Part shown: one piece after another, positions 23,848-32,869 of the stretch
Layout: every line of letters starts with the position of its first letter
Numbering within the stretch: position 1 is the stretch's first letter
From: Gemmatimonadaceae bacterium
Lineage (GTDB): Bacteria > Gemmatimonadota > Gemmatimonadetes > Gemmatimonadales > Gemmatimonadaceae
DNA length: 50,227 bases
Direction: 5' to 3'
Assembly: GCA_036496605.1 (NCBI GenBank)
Contig: DASXKV010000052.1
Coordinates: 1 to 50,227 of the forward strand
Made by a program: the position numbers and the translations under genes
The notes under the pieces: model-generated
What the model saw: the letters and a program-made list of their open reading frames with translations, nothing else
What the model was told of the DNA's origin: nothing
Databases searched by the model: none

Positions 23848-24242
23848 TGGACGCGATGAACAACGCGCCTAACGCGGTCGATCGTTTCTCCCGATGGCCC
23901 GGCATGCTCACCCTCAGCCTCGGACTGCTCCTGGGTCCGATCGCCGCGCTCGTAAACGAGGAAATGATTTATCTCACGAACATGTGGGTGTGCGGCCATG
24001 GCGCACCGATCGGGATGCACATCGTCGCGGTCGTGTGCCTGTTGGTTGCCATCGCCGCCGGACTCCTCGCGCGCGCCGACTGGGGTCGCGTCGGTCGCGG
24101 CACGGAGAGCGAGTCGGCAATGATCGACTCGCGCACGCGCTTCCTCGCGCTTGGCGGCATGGCGGTGAGCGCCCTCTCGGCACTCCTCATCGTTATGCAG
24201 TGGCTGGCGGTGTTCGTCTTTGGTCCGTGCGTGCGGAGCTGA
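23847..24242 (+). CDS. Small membrane protein of the caa3 operon
   Basis: A 131-residue protein with three predicted helices (about residues 20-40, 51-75 and 95-125), a conserved-looking MWVCGHGAPIGMHIVAV segment and a C-terminal FVFGPCVRS. I do not recognise the family. Its start overlaps the ctaE stop by one base (TGATG), and ctaG begins two bases after its own stop, so it belongs to the oxidase operon. It could be an accessory subunit or an assembly protein; the Cys and His residues could bind a metal, but this is conjecture. Confidence 0.75.
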   Translation: MDAMNNAPNAVDRFSRWPGMLTLSLGLLLGPIAALVNEEMIYLTNMWVCGHGAPIGMHIVAVVCLLVAIAAGLLARADWGRVGRGTESESAMIDSRTRFLALGGMAVSALSALLIVMQWLAVFVFGPCVRS

Positions 24243-24244
24243 CG

Positions 24245-25150
24245 ATGCTTCACGCCGGCGCTTCCGACCTCTGGACGGCCTGGGACTGGGAGCCCGGAAT
24301 CGTCACGCCGCTCGTCCTCTCGGCAGCACTCTACGCGCGCGGCCTGCGTCTCCTCTGGGACGAGCACGTCGGTCGCGGCATCCGCGTGTGGGAAGCGACG
24401 TCGTTTGCCGCGGGCTGGCTCGTTGCGGCGGTCGCCTTGCTGACACCCATACATGCGCTCGCCGAACAGCGCTTCTCGGTGCACATGGTCCAGCACGAGT
24501 TGTTGATGGTCGTGGCTGCGCCGCTGCTCGTGCTCGGAAGACCGATCGTCCCGATGCTGTGGGCGCTCCCCTCGAATGCGCGGCGCTTCGTCGGGCGAGC
24601 GTCTCGACGGGATGCCATGCGCGCGGTATCGGGGTTCTTCACGCGGCCGATCGTGGCGTTCCTCGTCCACGGCGCCGCGATCTGGATCTGGCACGCCCCG
24701 CCCCTCTACCAGGCAACGCTCACGAGCGACGCAATGCACGCGCTGCAGCATCTGAGCTTTTTCGGAACGGCGCTGCTCTTCTGGTGGACGATTTTGCATG
24801 GCGACGCACTCAGCGGCCGATCTCGCGCGATGAGCTTCGGCGTCGCCGTGCTCCTCTTGTTCGGCACGGCGCTTCACTCCGGCGCGTTGGGCGCGCTCCT
24901 CACCTTTTCGCGGACACTGTGGTATCCCGCGTACGCATCCGCCTGTCAGGGTGCGTGTTTGTTGACGCCGCTCGAGGATCAGCAACTCGCGGGACTCATC
25001 ATGTGGATTCCGGCAGGATTCGCGTATCTCGTCGCCGCATTGATCCTCTTTGCGAGTTGGCTGCGCGCGTCTGAAGATCGCGTTCACGAGCGCGAGCTCG
25101 CGCGCGACGCGCAATGGACAGCGAGCGCCACCGAAGGTGATTGGTCGTGA
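24245..25150 (+). CDS. ctaG: Cytochrome c oxidase assembly protein CtaG (caa3 type)
   Basis: A 301-residue protein with about seven helices. It carries the Caa3_CtaG signatures HMVQHELLMVVAAPLLVLGRP, IWIWHAPPLYQATL, LQHLSFFGTALLFWW and QQLAGLIMWIPAGFAYL. The family delivers copper to the oxidase CuB/CuA centres; the conserved His residues at helix ends are the likely ligands. It is distinct from the Cox11-type CtaG of proteobacteria. No ctaA or ctaB (heme a synthesis) genes appear in the window, so these must be elsewhere. Confidence 0.9.
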   Translation: MLHAGASDLWTAWDWEPGIVTPLVLSAALYARGLRLLWDEHVGRGIRVWEATSFAAGWLVAAVALLTPIHALAEQRFSVHMVQHELLMVVAAPLLVLGRPIVPMLWALPSNARRFVGRASRRDAMRAVSGFFTRPIVAFLVHGAAIWIWHAPPLYQATLTSDAMHALQHLSFFGTALLFWWTILHGDALSGRSRAMSFGVAVLLLFGTALHSGALGALLTFSRTLWYPAYASACQGACLLTPLEDQQLAGLIMWIPAGFAYLVAALILFASWLRASEDRVHERELARDAQWTASATEGDWS

Positions 25151-25512
25151 GCATCCGCCTTGGATTGATGGCATTGGTACTCGTCGCCGCCTGCAGCGAC
25201 GGCGAGCGCGATGCAATCGCGCTCACACACGGCGGCAGTCCGTCGCGCGGCAAGGCACTCATCTCGGCCTACGGCTGCGGTGCGTGCCACACGATTCCCC
25301 ACGTCGCCGGTGCCGCGTCGGTCGTCGGACCGGACCTTCACGGCATGGCGAAGCGGGCGTACATCGCCGGGGTTCTGCCTAACACACCAGACAACATGAT
25401 CCGCTGGCTGACGAACCCTCCGGCCGTCGACGACAAGACGGCGATGCCGAATCTTCACATCGGTGACGCCGAGGCGCGCGACATTGCCGCGTATCTGTAT
25501 ACACTCCACTAG
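25147..25512 (+). CDS. Small lipoprotein cytochrome c
   Basis: A 121-residue monoheme cytochrome. The GTG at 25147 overlaps the ctaG stop (GTGA). Signal peptide with lipobox LVAAC at about residues 14-18; heme site CGACH in YGCGACHTIPHVAGA; axial Met probably in KTAMPNLHIGDAEA, followed by a typical C-terminal DIAAYLYTL helix. The GPDLHGMAKR segment is common in cytochromes next to caa3/ba3 oxidases. It probably carries electrons to CtaC. Confidence 0.88.
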   Translation: MSIRLGLMALVLVAACSDGERDAIALTHGGSPSRGKALISAYGCGACHTIPHVAGAASVVGPDLHGMAKRAYIAGVLPNTPDNMIRWLTNPPAVDDKTAMPNLHIGDAEARDIAAYLYTLH

Positions 25513-25521
25513 CAGATTGAC

Positions 25522-26739
25522 GTGAAACGCTGGTTAGGCGTCGCGCTCGGCATCGTCACGAGCATTGGTGGCTTCCTGGAGATTGGCTCGATCGCGACGG
25601 CTGCCCAGGGAGGCGCGGAATATCGCTATCAGCTCGCCTGGGCCATCGTCCTGGGAACGATCTGCATCGCGCTGCTCATCGAGATGTCGGGACGGTTCGC
25701 GGTCGCGAGCAAGCACACGATCGCCGACGCGATGCGTGAGCGCTTCGGGATCCACTTCTTCATGGTTCCCCTCGTCCTCGTCTTCTTCATCTCAGTGCTG
25801 GTTCTCGCCGCGGAGATCGGCGGCGTCGCCGTCGCGGTCGAGCTGGTGACCGGAATTCATTATCCGGTGTGGGCATTGCCAGTCGCACTCCTCGCCTGGG
25901 GGCTCCTCTGGTACGGAACGTTCAGCATCATCGAAAACGCCATTTCGCTGCTTGGGCTGATCACGATCGCCTTCGTTGTCGCGGCGGTGCACCTCGGACC
26001 CGACTGGCATGCACTCGCCGTCGGTCTCGCGCCAACACTCCCTGCCAAGCAGCCGGCGCACTATTGGTTCATCGCCGTGAGCATTCTCGGCGCTTCGATC
26101 TCCCCCTACCTCTTCTATTTCTACTCGTCAGGAGCGATCGAGGAGAAGTGGGACGAGACCTACTTCGGCCCTAACCGCGTGATCGCCGCGATCGGCATGG
26201 GGTTCGGTGGGTTTCTTTCCGTCGCGGTGCTCGTCGTTGCGGCCCTCGTGTACGCGCCTCGTGGCATGAAGGTCGAGGAGTACAAGCAGCTGCCGCTTTT
26301 GCTCTCGTCGCCATGGGGACGCGTCGGCTTTTTGCTCTTTGCTGGCTCTCTCTTCATTACCTGTATCGGCGCGACGGCGGAGATTGCGCTCGCCCTTGCA
26401 TATAAGATCGCTCAAGGCTTCGGCTGGAATTGGGGGGAGGACCTCGAGCCGAGTGCCGATGCACGCTTCAGTGTCACGTACACCATCATTCTGCTCGCAT
26501 CCACGCTGCTCGTCGTCGTTGGCGTCGACCCGCTGAAGCTCACGAACCTCTCGATGGCACTCACTGCTGCGTCGCTGCCGGTTGCGATTCTCCCCTTCCT
26601 CGTCCTGATGAACGATCGCAGGTACCTCGGCGACCACACAAATGGGTGGTTAGGCAATCTGGCCATTCTCGTCATCAGCGTTCTCGCCGGCATCGTCGCG
26701 ATCGTATCGATTCCGCTCGAGATCATTGGAGGATCCTGA
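25522..26739 (+). CDS. NRAMP-related divalent-metal transporter with altered metal site
   Basis: A 405-residue, 10-11-helix protein of the NRAMP fold. The helix-1 motif that is DPGN in MntH reads EIGS here (GFLEIGSIATAAQGGAEYRY). The helix-6 MPHN motif reads SPYL (GASISPYLFYFYSS), so the methionine that selects transition metals is missing. Such changes are known in NRAMP-related magnesium transporters (NRMT). The two PRC-barrel proteins encoded downstream and coupled to it resemble the domain attached to MgtE-type modules, which agrees with Mg2+ rather than Mn2+ transport. This is inference. GTG start, nine bases after the cytochrome gene. Confidence 0.75.
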   Translation: MKRWLGVALGIVTSIGGFLEIGSIATAAQGGAEYRYQLAWAIVLGTICIALLIEMSGRFAVASKHTIADAMRERFGIHFFMVPLVLVFFISVLVLAAEIGGVAVAVELVTGIHYPVWALPVALLAWGLLWYGTFSIIENAISLLGLITIAFVVAAVHLGPDWHALAVGLAPTLPAKQPAHYWFIAVSILGASISPYLFYFYSSGAIEEKWDETYFGPNRVIAAIGMGFGGFLSVAVLVVAALVYAPRGMKVEEYKQLPLLLSSPWGRVGFLLFAGSLFITCIGATAEIALALAYKIAQGFGWNWGEDLEPSADARFSVTYTIILLASTLLVVVGVDPLKLTNLSMALTAASLPVAILPFLVLMNDRRYLGDHTNGWLGNLAILVISVLAGIVAIVSIPLEIIGGS

Positions 26740-27101
26740 TGCAGGTGTTGCTCATCCGCGACGTGCTCGACAATCAGCTCATCGACGCAACCGGACAGAA
26801 CGCCGGCAAGGTGGATGGCATCGTTCTCGAGCTGCGCGCCGGCGAGCCGCCGCGCGTTCGGTTCGTCGAAGTCGGACCCGTCACACTCGCGCGACGATTG
26901 AATCGCCGCTTCGGTGACTGGTTCGCCCGCCTGGACGCGCGGCTTGGCAGCGGTCGCGGCGCTTCGGTTCGAATTCCGATATCCCGTATCACGCTCGATG
27001 AGCCTTCGCTCCGCATCGATCTCGTCGCGGCCAGCACGCCGATCATGGCGCTCGAGAAATGGCTCCGGCGCACCATCGTGAGCCGAATTCCATGGTCGTG
27101 A
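26739..27101 (+). CDS. PRC-barrel domain protein 1
   Basis: A 120-residue soluble protein with a PRC-barrel start: LLIRDVLDNQLIDATGQNAG, then KVDGIVLEL, followed by PPRVRFVEVGPVTLARRLNR. This is the pattern of PRC domains linked to MgtE-N modules. GGAGG six bases upstream, and its ATG overlaps the transporter stop (TGATG). Probably a regulatory or metal-sensing partner of the transporter. Confidence 0.82.
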   Translation: MQVLLIRDVLDNQLIDATGQNAGKVDGIVLELRAGEPPRVRFVEVGPVTLARRLNRRFGDWFARLDARLGSGRGASVRIPISRITLDEPSLRIDLVAASTPIMALEKWLRRTIVSRIPWS

Positions 27102-27430
27102 ACGAGACGCCCCTGTCACCGAGGGAAATTCACGTCGAGGCGCTGATCGGTCGCGCTCTGCGCGATGCCGATGGCCAGAAGGTTGGACGCATCGAGGAGC
27201 TCGTCGTCGAGCAAGAAGATACCGATTGGGTCGTCGTCGAGATTCACGTGGGTGTCGGGGCACTCGTCGAGCGCGTCGTCGAGCTCTCGACGCTCGTCCC
27301 GCTGATGGGCGCGCTGGGAAAGAAGCTCGGCAAACGCTTCCGCGTTCCGTGGCACGAGCTCGATCTGACTGACCCGGATCACCCGCGTGCCATCGTTAGG
27401 CTGGGCGAACTGAAGCGTTTGGAGAGGTGA
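27092..27430 (+). CDS. PRC-barrel domain protein 2
   Basis: A 112-residue protein with the PRC-barrel pattern EALIGRALRDADGQKVGRIE followed by ELVVEQEDTDWVVVEIHV and a conserved C-terminal VPWHELDLTDPDHPRAIV. It overlaps the previous gene by 10 bases at ATG 27092; a GTG at 27098 gives a four-base overlap and may be the true start. A divergent paralogue of PRC protein 1, so the operon carries two PRC modules as separate chains. Confidence 0.8.
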   Translation: MVVNETPLSPREIHVEALIGRALRDADGQKVGRIEELVVEQEDTDWVVVEIHVGVGALVERVVELSTLVPLMGALGKKLGKRFRVPWHELDLTDPDHPRAIVRLGELKRLER

Positions 27431-27479
27431 GACGTTCACGATGTGACGGCGCCAACACGTTTGGTACGGGCCCTGCCAC

Positions 27480-29891
27480 ATGTTCTCTGAACGCCTAACC
27501 CCCAGGCCAACGACTTTCGATCAGCGTGAAGACCTCGACCGACGACTGCTCGTTCAGTACGCCCTCAGTCGTGCCCTCGCCGAGTCGGAGACGGTCGAGG
27601 ACGCGCTCCCGCGCGTGCTCGACGAACTCGGAACGCAGCTCGGCTGGCAATTCGGCGCCTTTTGGTTACTCGATGAGGCGCGACGATGGATGCGATGCGC
27701 CGCGGTTTGGCGATCTGGAGCGTATCCGGAATTCGAGGAAGCGACGCGCGCGAATAGCTTTCCGCGCGGCAGAGGAATCCCCGGGCTCGTTTGGCAAACG
27801 GGCGAACCCGTCTGGAAGAGCGACGTTGGTGAAATAGATCAGCTGCCTCGACAGCAGATCGCTCAGCGTGAGCGGCTTCGCGCCGTCTTCGCTTTCCCCG
27901 TCCACAGCGTTCTGCCGCGGGGCAGCGAACGTGATCGCGCCGTGGACTCGCCCTCCCGGCGGACGTCGACGGTCGGCGTCGTCGAGCTCTACAGCGAGCA
28001 CGCCGAACCACCCGATGAGCAAATGCTCAATGCGGCGACCAGTATGGGCTTCCAGCTGGGCGTCTTTCTCGAGAGTCGTCGCGCTCACGAGGCCGAACGG
28101 AGCCAGCGCATCCGGAACGCGGCGGTGGTGGAGGTGGCGCTCGACTGCATTATCACCATCGATCACGACGGGCTCATTCTGGAGTGGAATCCGGCGGCGG
28201 AGCGAACCTTCGGCTACCCACGGAACGCCGTCATCGGACGTCAACTCGCCGAGACGATCATTCCACCGCACTTTCGCGAGGCGCACTATAGTGGCTTCGC
28301 ACGCTATCGTCAGACGGGCGAGGCACACCTGCTCGGCACGCGCATCGAGGTCGAAGGAATGCGTGCGGACGGATCGATCATCCCGATCGAGCTCACGATC
28401 ACGCGCATTCCACTTCCCGGTCCACCCGTCTTTACCGCGTACCTCCGCGAACTGACAGAGCGACGGCGGCTCGAGGCAACACAGCAGCTCCTCCTCCGCG
28501 TCAGCAACGTGCTGCTCTCGTCGCTCGAGAGCGAGCGGATGCTCTGCAATCTCAGCAAAGTCGTGGTGCCCGCGTTCGCGGATTGGTACACGGTCGACGT
28601 TGTCGAGCCGGACGGTTCGATCCGACGGCTCGAGACGGAGCACCGCGATCCATCGAAGCGCGAGGCGGCGCACGCGCTCGCTGCTCGTTATGCAAATCGG
28701 CCGGAGTCACAATTCGGAGCGCGCGCCGTCATTCGGAGCGGCCGGAGTCAGCTCGTCACCACCGTTACCGACGACATCCTTTCGAACATCGCGCAGGACG
28801 CACAGCATCTCCGTCTCGTTCGCGGCCTCGGCGTGCGATCGTTCATTGTCGTCCCGCTCCGCGGCCGCGACGCGATCCTCGGTGCGATGACCTTCGTCAG
28901 CGCCGAGTCGGATCGACGCTTCGACAAGCATGATCTCGAGGTGGCCGAAGAGCTCGCGATGCGCGCCGCACAAGCGATCGACAACGCACGCCTGTTCGCC
29001 GACGTGGAGGAGGGCCGGCGACTTCTCGAGGAGCAGGCGACGGAGCTCGAAGCGCAGGCCGCCGAGCTGGAGGTCGTCGCCGCGGAGCTCGAGCACTCGA
29101 ACAATGGGCTGCGTGCGGCGAACGAAGATCTCGCCGAGCGAACCAAGGACGCGGAGCGCGCCAGATTCGACGCCGAGGACGCGCGGCGTGAAGCCGACGA
29201 GGCGAATCGCGCGAAGAGCGACTTCCTCGCCGCGATGAGCCACGAGCTACGCACGCCACTCAACGCCATCATCGGCTACGCGCAGCTGCTCGACGTCGGC
29301 ATCCACGGCCCGGTCAACGCCGAGCAACATGCGGATCTCGGACGTATCGAGCGCAGCTCCCAGCACCTCCTCGGCTTGATTACCGATATTCTAAACTATG
29401 CGAAGGTCGAGAGCGGCCGCCTCGAGTACGACATCGTCGCGACCCGGCTCGATCAATCTCTCACCGCCGTCGAGGAGCTCGTCGCGCCGCTCGCCGCCGC
29501 GAAGCGCATCACCTATCGCCTGCGCACCGCGTGCCCCGGAGTGCGCGTCTGTGCCGACGCGGAGAAGCTGCGCCAGATTCTGGTGAACCTGTTGTCGAAT
29601 GCCATTCGGTATACGACGGAGGGAGGATCTGTCGAGCTGTGCTGCTCGGCGCCTGATAAGGACGTGCTCATCGACGTGGTCGACACTGGCGTCGGCATCC
29701 CTGCGGACAAGCTCGAAGCGATCTTCGAGCCGTTCGTCCAGGTCGATCGCACCTACGCCGGCCAGCGGCAGGGAACGGGTCTCGGCCTCGCGATCAGCCG
29801 CGACCTGGCGAGGGGAATGCGTGGCGATCTGACGGTACGCAGTCAGCTCGGGAAGGGATCAGTCTTCACGGTTCGACTGCCCAAAGCCTGA
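27480..29891 (+). CDS. Sensor histidine kinase GAF-PAS-GAF-HisKA-HATPase
   Basis: An 803-residue cytosolic sensor kinase with no membrane helices. Order: GAF (about 20-205), PAS (about 215-330, with ITIDHDGLILEWNPAAER), second GAF (about 340-500), a coiled coil rich in Glu/Ala (about 505-575), then HisKA with the phospho-acceptor His in SHELRTPLNAI (residue 588). The HATPase follows, with N box LVNLLSNAIRY, G1 DTGVGIP and G2 GTGLGLAIS. No response regulator or receiver domain is adjacent, so it is an orphan by position. The signal is unknown. It may be read through from the PRC operon (about 50-nt gap). Confidence 0.92.
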   Translation: MFSERLTPRPTTFDQREDLDRRLLVQYALSRALAESETVEDALPRVLDELGTQLGWQFGAFWLLDEARRWMRCAAVWRSGAYPEFEEATRANSFPRGRGIPGLVWQTGEPVWKSDVGEIDQLPRQQIAQRERLRAVFAFPVHSVLPRGSERDRAVDSPSRRTSTVGVVELYSEHAEPPDEQMLNAATSMGFQLGVFLESRRAHEAERSQRIRNAAVVEVALDCIITIDHDGLILEWNPAAERTFGYPRNAVIGRQLAETIIPPHFREAHYSGFARYRQTGEAHLLGTRIEVEGMRADGSIIPIELTITRIPLPGPPVFTAYLRELTERRRLEATQQLLLRVSNVLLSSLESERMLCNLSKVVVPAFADWYTVDVVEPDGSIRRLETEHRDPSKREAAHALAARYANRPESQFGARAVIRSGRSQLVTTVTDDILSNIAQDAQHLRLVRGLGVRSFIVVPLRGRDAILGAMTFVSAESDRRFDKHDLEVAEELAMRAAQAIDNARLFADVEEGRRLLEEQATELEAQAAELEVVAAELEHSNNGLRAANEDLAERTKDAERARFDAEDARREADEANRAKSDFLAAMSHELRTPLNAIIGYAQLLDVGIHGPVNAEQHADLGRIERSSQHLLGLITDILNYAKVESGRLEYDIVATRLDQSLTAVEELVAPLAAAKRITYRLRTACPGVRVCADAEKLRQILVNLLSNAIRYTTEGGSVELCCSAPDKDVLIDVVDTGVGIPADKLEAIFEPFVQVDRTYAGQRQGTGLGLAISRDLARGMRGDLTVRSQLGKGSVFTVRLPKA

Positions 29892-29905
29892 GTCCACTCG
29901 TTGTG

Positions 29906-31144
29906 CTATCGTTGCGCCGTCCGCAGTTGCCGCTCTCCATCCCATCGATACACCCGTCCTCCCTTCATCACGAACACAACGCGTCGCAACGCCGTGATGT
30001 CCTTCGACGGGTCGCCGTCCACTGCGATCAGATCCGCCTGAAACCCCGGCGCGATCCGGCCGATCTGGTCGGCCAGCCCAATCGCCTCGGCGCCCAACGA
30101 TGTCGCCGAAGTGATCGCCTCCATCGGCGGCTGGCCACCATCCTGCACACGGCAGATGAGATCTTCGACATTCCGACCGAGCGCGCCCGCAACCGCGTCT
30201 GTTCCCCACACGATCTTGAGTCCCGTCGTCGCGCGTGCCCGCTTGAACGCCGCAACCGCGAGCGGAATGGCCCGTTCCATCGCCGCGAAGCCTTCCTCGT
30301 TGTAATTGCCGATGCCTTGGTACTTCGCCCGGTTCTCGAGGTAATTCCGGAACACGAGCCCGCACTGCGGATCGAAGAACGTTCCGCGCTCCGCCATCAG
30401 ACGCAACACGTCGTCCGTCGCGAACACGCCATGCTCGATCTGTGTACATCCTGCCATGGTCGCGGCCTTCATGCTCTCGGCGCTATGAGCGTGCACGAGC
30501 GTGCGCATCCCTTGCGCCTTCGCCTCGCCGCAGATCGCGTCGAGCTGTTCCTGCGACAAGGTCTGCTTGCCGCCGTCGCGAATGCTCTGCGACGCGAAAA
30601 TCTTGATGAAGTCCGCTCCTTCGGCCTTGCGACGACGCACGATCTCGCGTAAGGAGTCCGGCGTTAGGCGCGGGCTCGTGATCGGTTGCAGCGACGTCAG
30701 TATGCGCGGCCCCGGCGTCCCGCCTGTCGCGATGAAATCGCGCAGATCCTTATCCTCGGGCGAACCGGGACTCTGAATCGTCGTCACGCCGGACGTCAAC
30801 GTCGCAAATGCATTCGCGGTCATCGCCAGCATCGATTGCACGGGCGTGTCGCCGTCGCTCGGCGTGTGAAACCGGCCGCTGCGATTGAAATACCAGCTGA
30901 CGTGCGCGTGACCGTCGATGAGTCCGGGCAGCACGGTGAAGTGGCTCAGATCGTACACCGCGTTGCCTGTCGCGACTCGATCGACGCGACTGATCTTTCC
31001 CTGTTGCACAATGATGGTCGCGTTCTCGAGCATGCCGCCGTGGCCGTCGATCAACCGACCAGCCCGAATCGTCACGGTCGCGGTCTGCGCCGCGAGCGCG
31101 GCGGGAAGTGAGAGCATTGTGACGGCTGCGATACGAGTGTGCAT
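29906..31144 (-). CDS. Secreted metal-dependent amidohydrolase
   Basis: A 412-residue protein with a signal peptide (cleavage near ALAAQ). Amidohydrolase features: HxH in GLIDGHAHVSW, the bridging Lys in ADFIKIFAS, His ligands in RTLVHAHSAES and QIEHGVF, and the final Asp in WGTDAVAGA; a C-terminal beta sandwich (GFQADLIAVDGDP) closes the composite site. The closest group is the imidazolonepropionase-like/Xaa-Pro dipeptidase-like exported hydrolases, which attack dipeptides or similar amides. It converges on the histidine kinase with a 14-nt gap and is divergent from the M24 peptidase, perhaps sharing a regulatory region (31145-31353). Confidence 0.85.
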   Translation of the reverse strand: MHTRIAAVTMLSLPAALAAQTATVTIRAGRLIDGHGGMLENATIIVQQGKISRVDRVATGNAVYDLSHFTVLPGLIDGHAHVSWYFNRSGRFHTPSDGDTPVQSMLAMTANAFATLTSGVTTIQSPGSPEDKDLRDFIATGGTPGPRILTSLQPITSPRLTPDSLREIVRRRKAEGADFIKIFASQSIRDGGKQTLSQEQLDAICGEAKAQGMRTLVHAHSAESMKAATMAGCTQIEHGVFATDDVLRLMAERGTFFDPQCGLVFRNYLENRAKYQGIGNYNEEGFAAMERAIPLAVAAFKRARATTGLKIVWGTDAVAGALGRNVEDLICRVQDGGQPPMEAITSATSLGAEAIGLADQIGRIAPGFQADLIAVDGDPSKDITALRRVVFVMKGGRVYRWDGERQLRTAQR

Positions 31145-31353
31145 GGCGACACGGTGAGGATGTTGAGAGGTCCAAGTGCGAGCCAAGAAATCCGACGCTG
31201 GCGCAATAATACGACACCGCATCATAGTTCGAGAGGCCTGTAACGGGAGCAGGTGGAGTTCCTCGTCGACTCGCGGCGAATGGGCACGTCGAGAACGGCA
31301 TGTCTGCGGTGACGCAGGGCGGCGTGGCAGCGGCAAGGGAGTAGCTTTGTTGA

Positions 31354-32826
31354 ATGACTCGACGGCCTCATGCTCTCGCCATTCTCACCGTCCTCCTCCT
31401 CGCGCCGCTCGCTGCGACGCCCGCGCAATTCGCGACGACCGAGTACGCCCAGCGACGCGCGGCACTGCTAGCGCAGATCGCCGACGGCGTCGTCCTCGCG
31501 TTAGGCGCCCATGAGCCGGCGCAGGATTATCTTTCCTTCTACCAGACGCCGTCGTTCAATTATCTCACCGGCTTGGTCGAGCCCGACGCCGCGCTCGTGA
31601 TCGTCAAGTCCGGCGGGAGCGTCACGAGCACGCTCTTCGTCGAGCCGCGCATTCCCGCGCGTGAAGTCTGGGTCGGCACGCGCCTCGGCGTCGACGGTGC
31701 GCAGCGCCGCACTGCCTTACCGACGCGAGAAATCGGCGATCTCGCCCAGGTTCTCGATTCGCTCAGCTCCTCGGGATTGCCCTGGTACGTCGTCGGCGAC
31801 TTCTCGACCGAGGATCCAGGAAGCGGCCTCACGCCCGACCAGCAATTCGTCTCGGCGTTCCGCAGCCGGCATCCTGCGATCGTCGTGAAAAACGCGACGC
31901 CGCATGTCCTGCAGCTCCGCGCCACGAAGTCGCCGGCCGAGCTCGCGCTCATCCGTCAAGCCGCCGAGATCACCGCGCGCGCCGAGCGCGACGCGATGCA
32001 GGCGCTCGCGCCGGGAATGAACGAATTCGAAATCCAGGCGCTCGTCGAGTACACCTTTCGACGCAACGGCGCCGAGCGGCCCTCCTTCGCGTCGATCATC
32101 GGCTCGGGACCTAACGCGACGGCGCTGCACTACAATCTCGACGACCGCTTCATCGAGGGCGGGGACATCGTCGTGATGGACATCGGCGCTTCGTACAAAG
32201 GGTACGCCGCCGACGTCACGCGGTCGATCCCGGCAAACGGAACGTACTCGCCCGAGCAACGCGCGATCTACCAGATCGTGCGCGACGCGCAGGGGTCCGC
32301 GGAACGACAGGCCAAACTCGGCGCGCCTGCGCATTTCATGTCCGACTCCGCGACGGCGGTCCTCGCCGCCGGCCTAACGAGGCTCGGTCTCATCGAGGCA
32401 CCGGGGGCGAGCTACGATTGCGACGCCGGCGGCCAGACGGCGCAATGTCCGCAGTACGACCTGTACTACATGCACGGACTCGGACACGGCATCGGCCTCG
32501 AGGTTCACGACCCGGATCAGGCGGAGATTGCCCCCGGCGACGCGTTCACGATCGAGCCCGGCATCTACGTCCGCAGCGACGTGCTCGACGTCCTTCCCCA
32601 GACACCGCGCAATCGCGCCTTGATCGCGAAACTCCGGCCAGCCGTCAACCGCTACCGCAACATCGGCATTCGCATCGAGGACGACTACATCGCGACACCG
32701 AATGCTGTCGAATGGATCTCGCGCGCGCCGCGCGAAATGGCGGAGATCGAAGCGATCATGAAGACTCCGCGCTCCACGCGCGCATCGAGAGATTCGGCGC
32801 TCATCGAGCGATACAGGCGGCCTTGA
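31354..32826 (+). CDS. Exported M24B metallopeptidase (Xaa-Pro aminopeptidase type)
   Basis: A 490-residue protein with a signal peptide (MTRRPHALAILTVLLLAPLA). The creatinase-type N-domain (about 25-190) precedes the pita-bread fold. Metal ligands: Asp in VVMDIGASYKGYAADVTRS (two Asp), His in MHGLGHGIGLEVHD, Glu in TIEPGIYV and Glu in IRIEDDY. It should cleave N-terminal residues preceding proline, outside the cytosol. Together with the amidohydrolase and the other peptidases it points to peptide scavenging. Confidence 0.92.
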   Translation: MTRRPHALAILTVLLLAPLAATPAQFATTEYAQRRAALLAQIADGVVLALGAHEPAQDYLSFYQTPSFNYLTGLVEPDAALVIVKSGGSVTSTLFVEPRIPAREVWVGTRLGVDGAQRRTALPTREIGDLAQVLDSLSSSGLPWYVVGDFSTEDPGSGLTPDQQFVSAFRSRHPAIVVKNATPHVLQLRATKSPAELALIRQAAEITARAERDAMQALAPGMNEFEIQALVEYTFRRNGAERPSFASIIGSGPNATALHYNLDDRFIEGGDIVVMDIGASYKGYAADVTRSIPANGTYSPEQRAIYQIVRDAQGSAERQAKLGAPAHFMSDSATAVLAAGLTRLGLIEAPGASYDCDAGGQTAQCPQYDLYYMHGLGHGIGLEVHDPDQAEIAPGDAFTIEPGIYVRSDVLDVLPQTPRNRALIAKLRPAVNRYRNIGIRIEDDYIATPNAVEWISRAPREMAEIEAIMKTPRSTRASRDSALIERYRRP

Positions 32827-32869
32827 CGGCAGGGCGCTTGGAGAACGGCGCGTCGCGGCCCTCGCGCCC

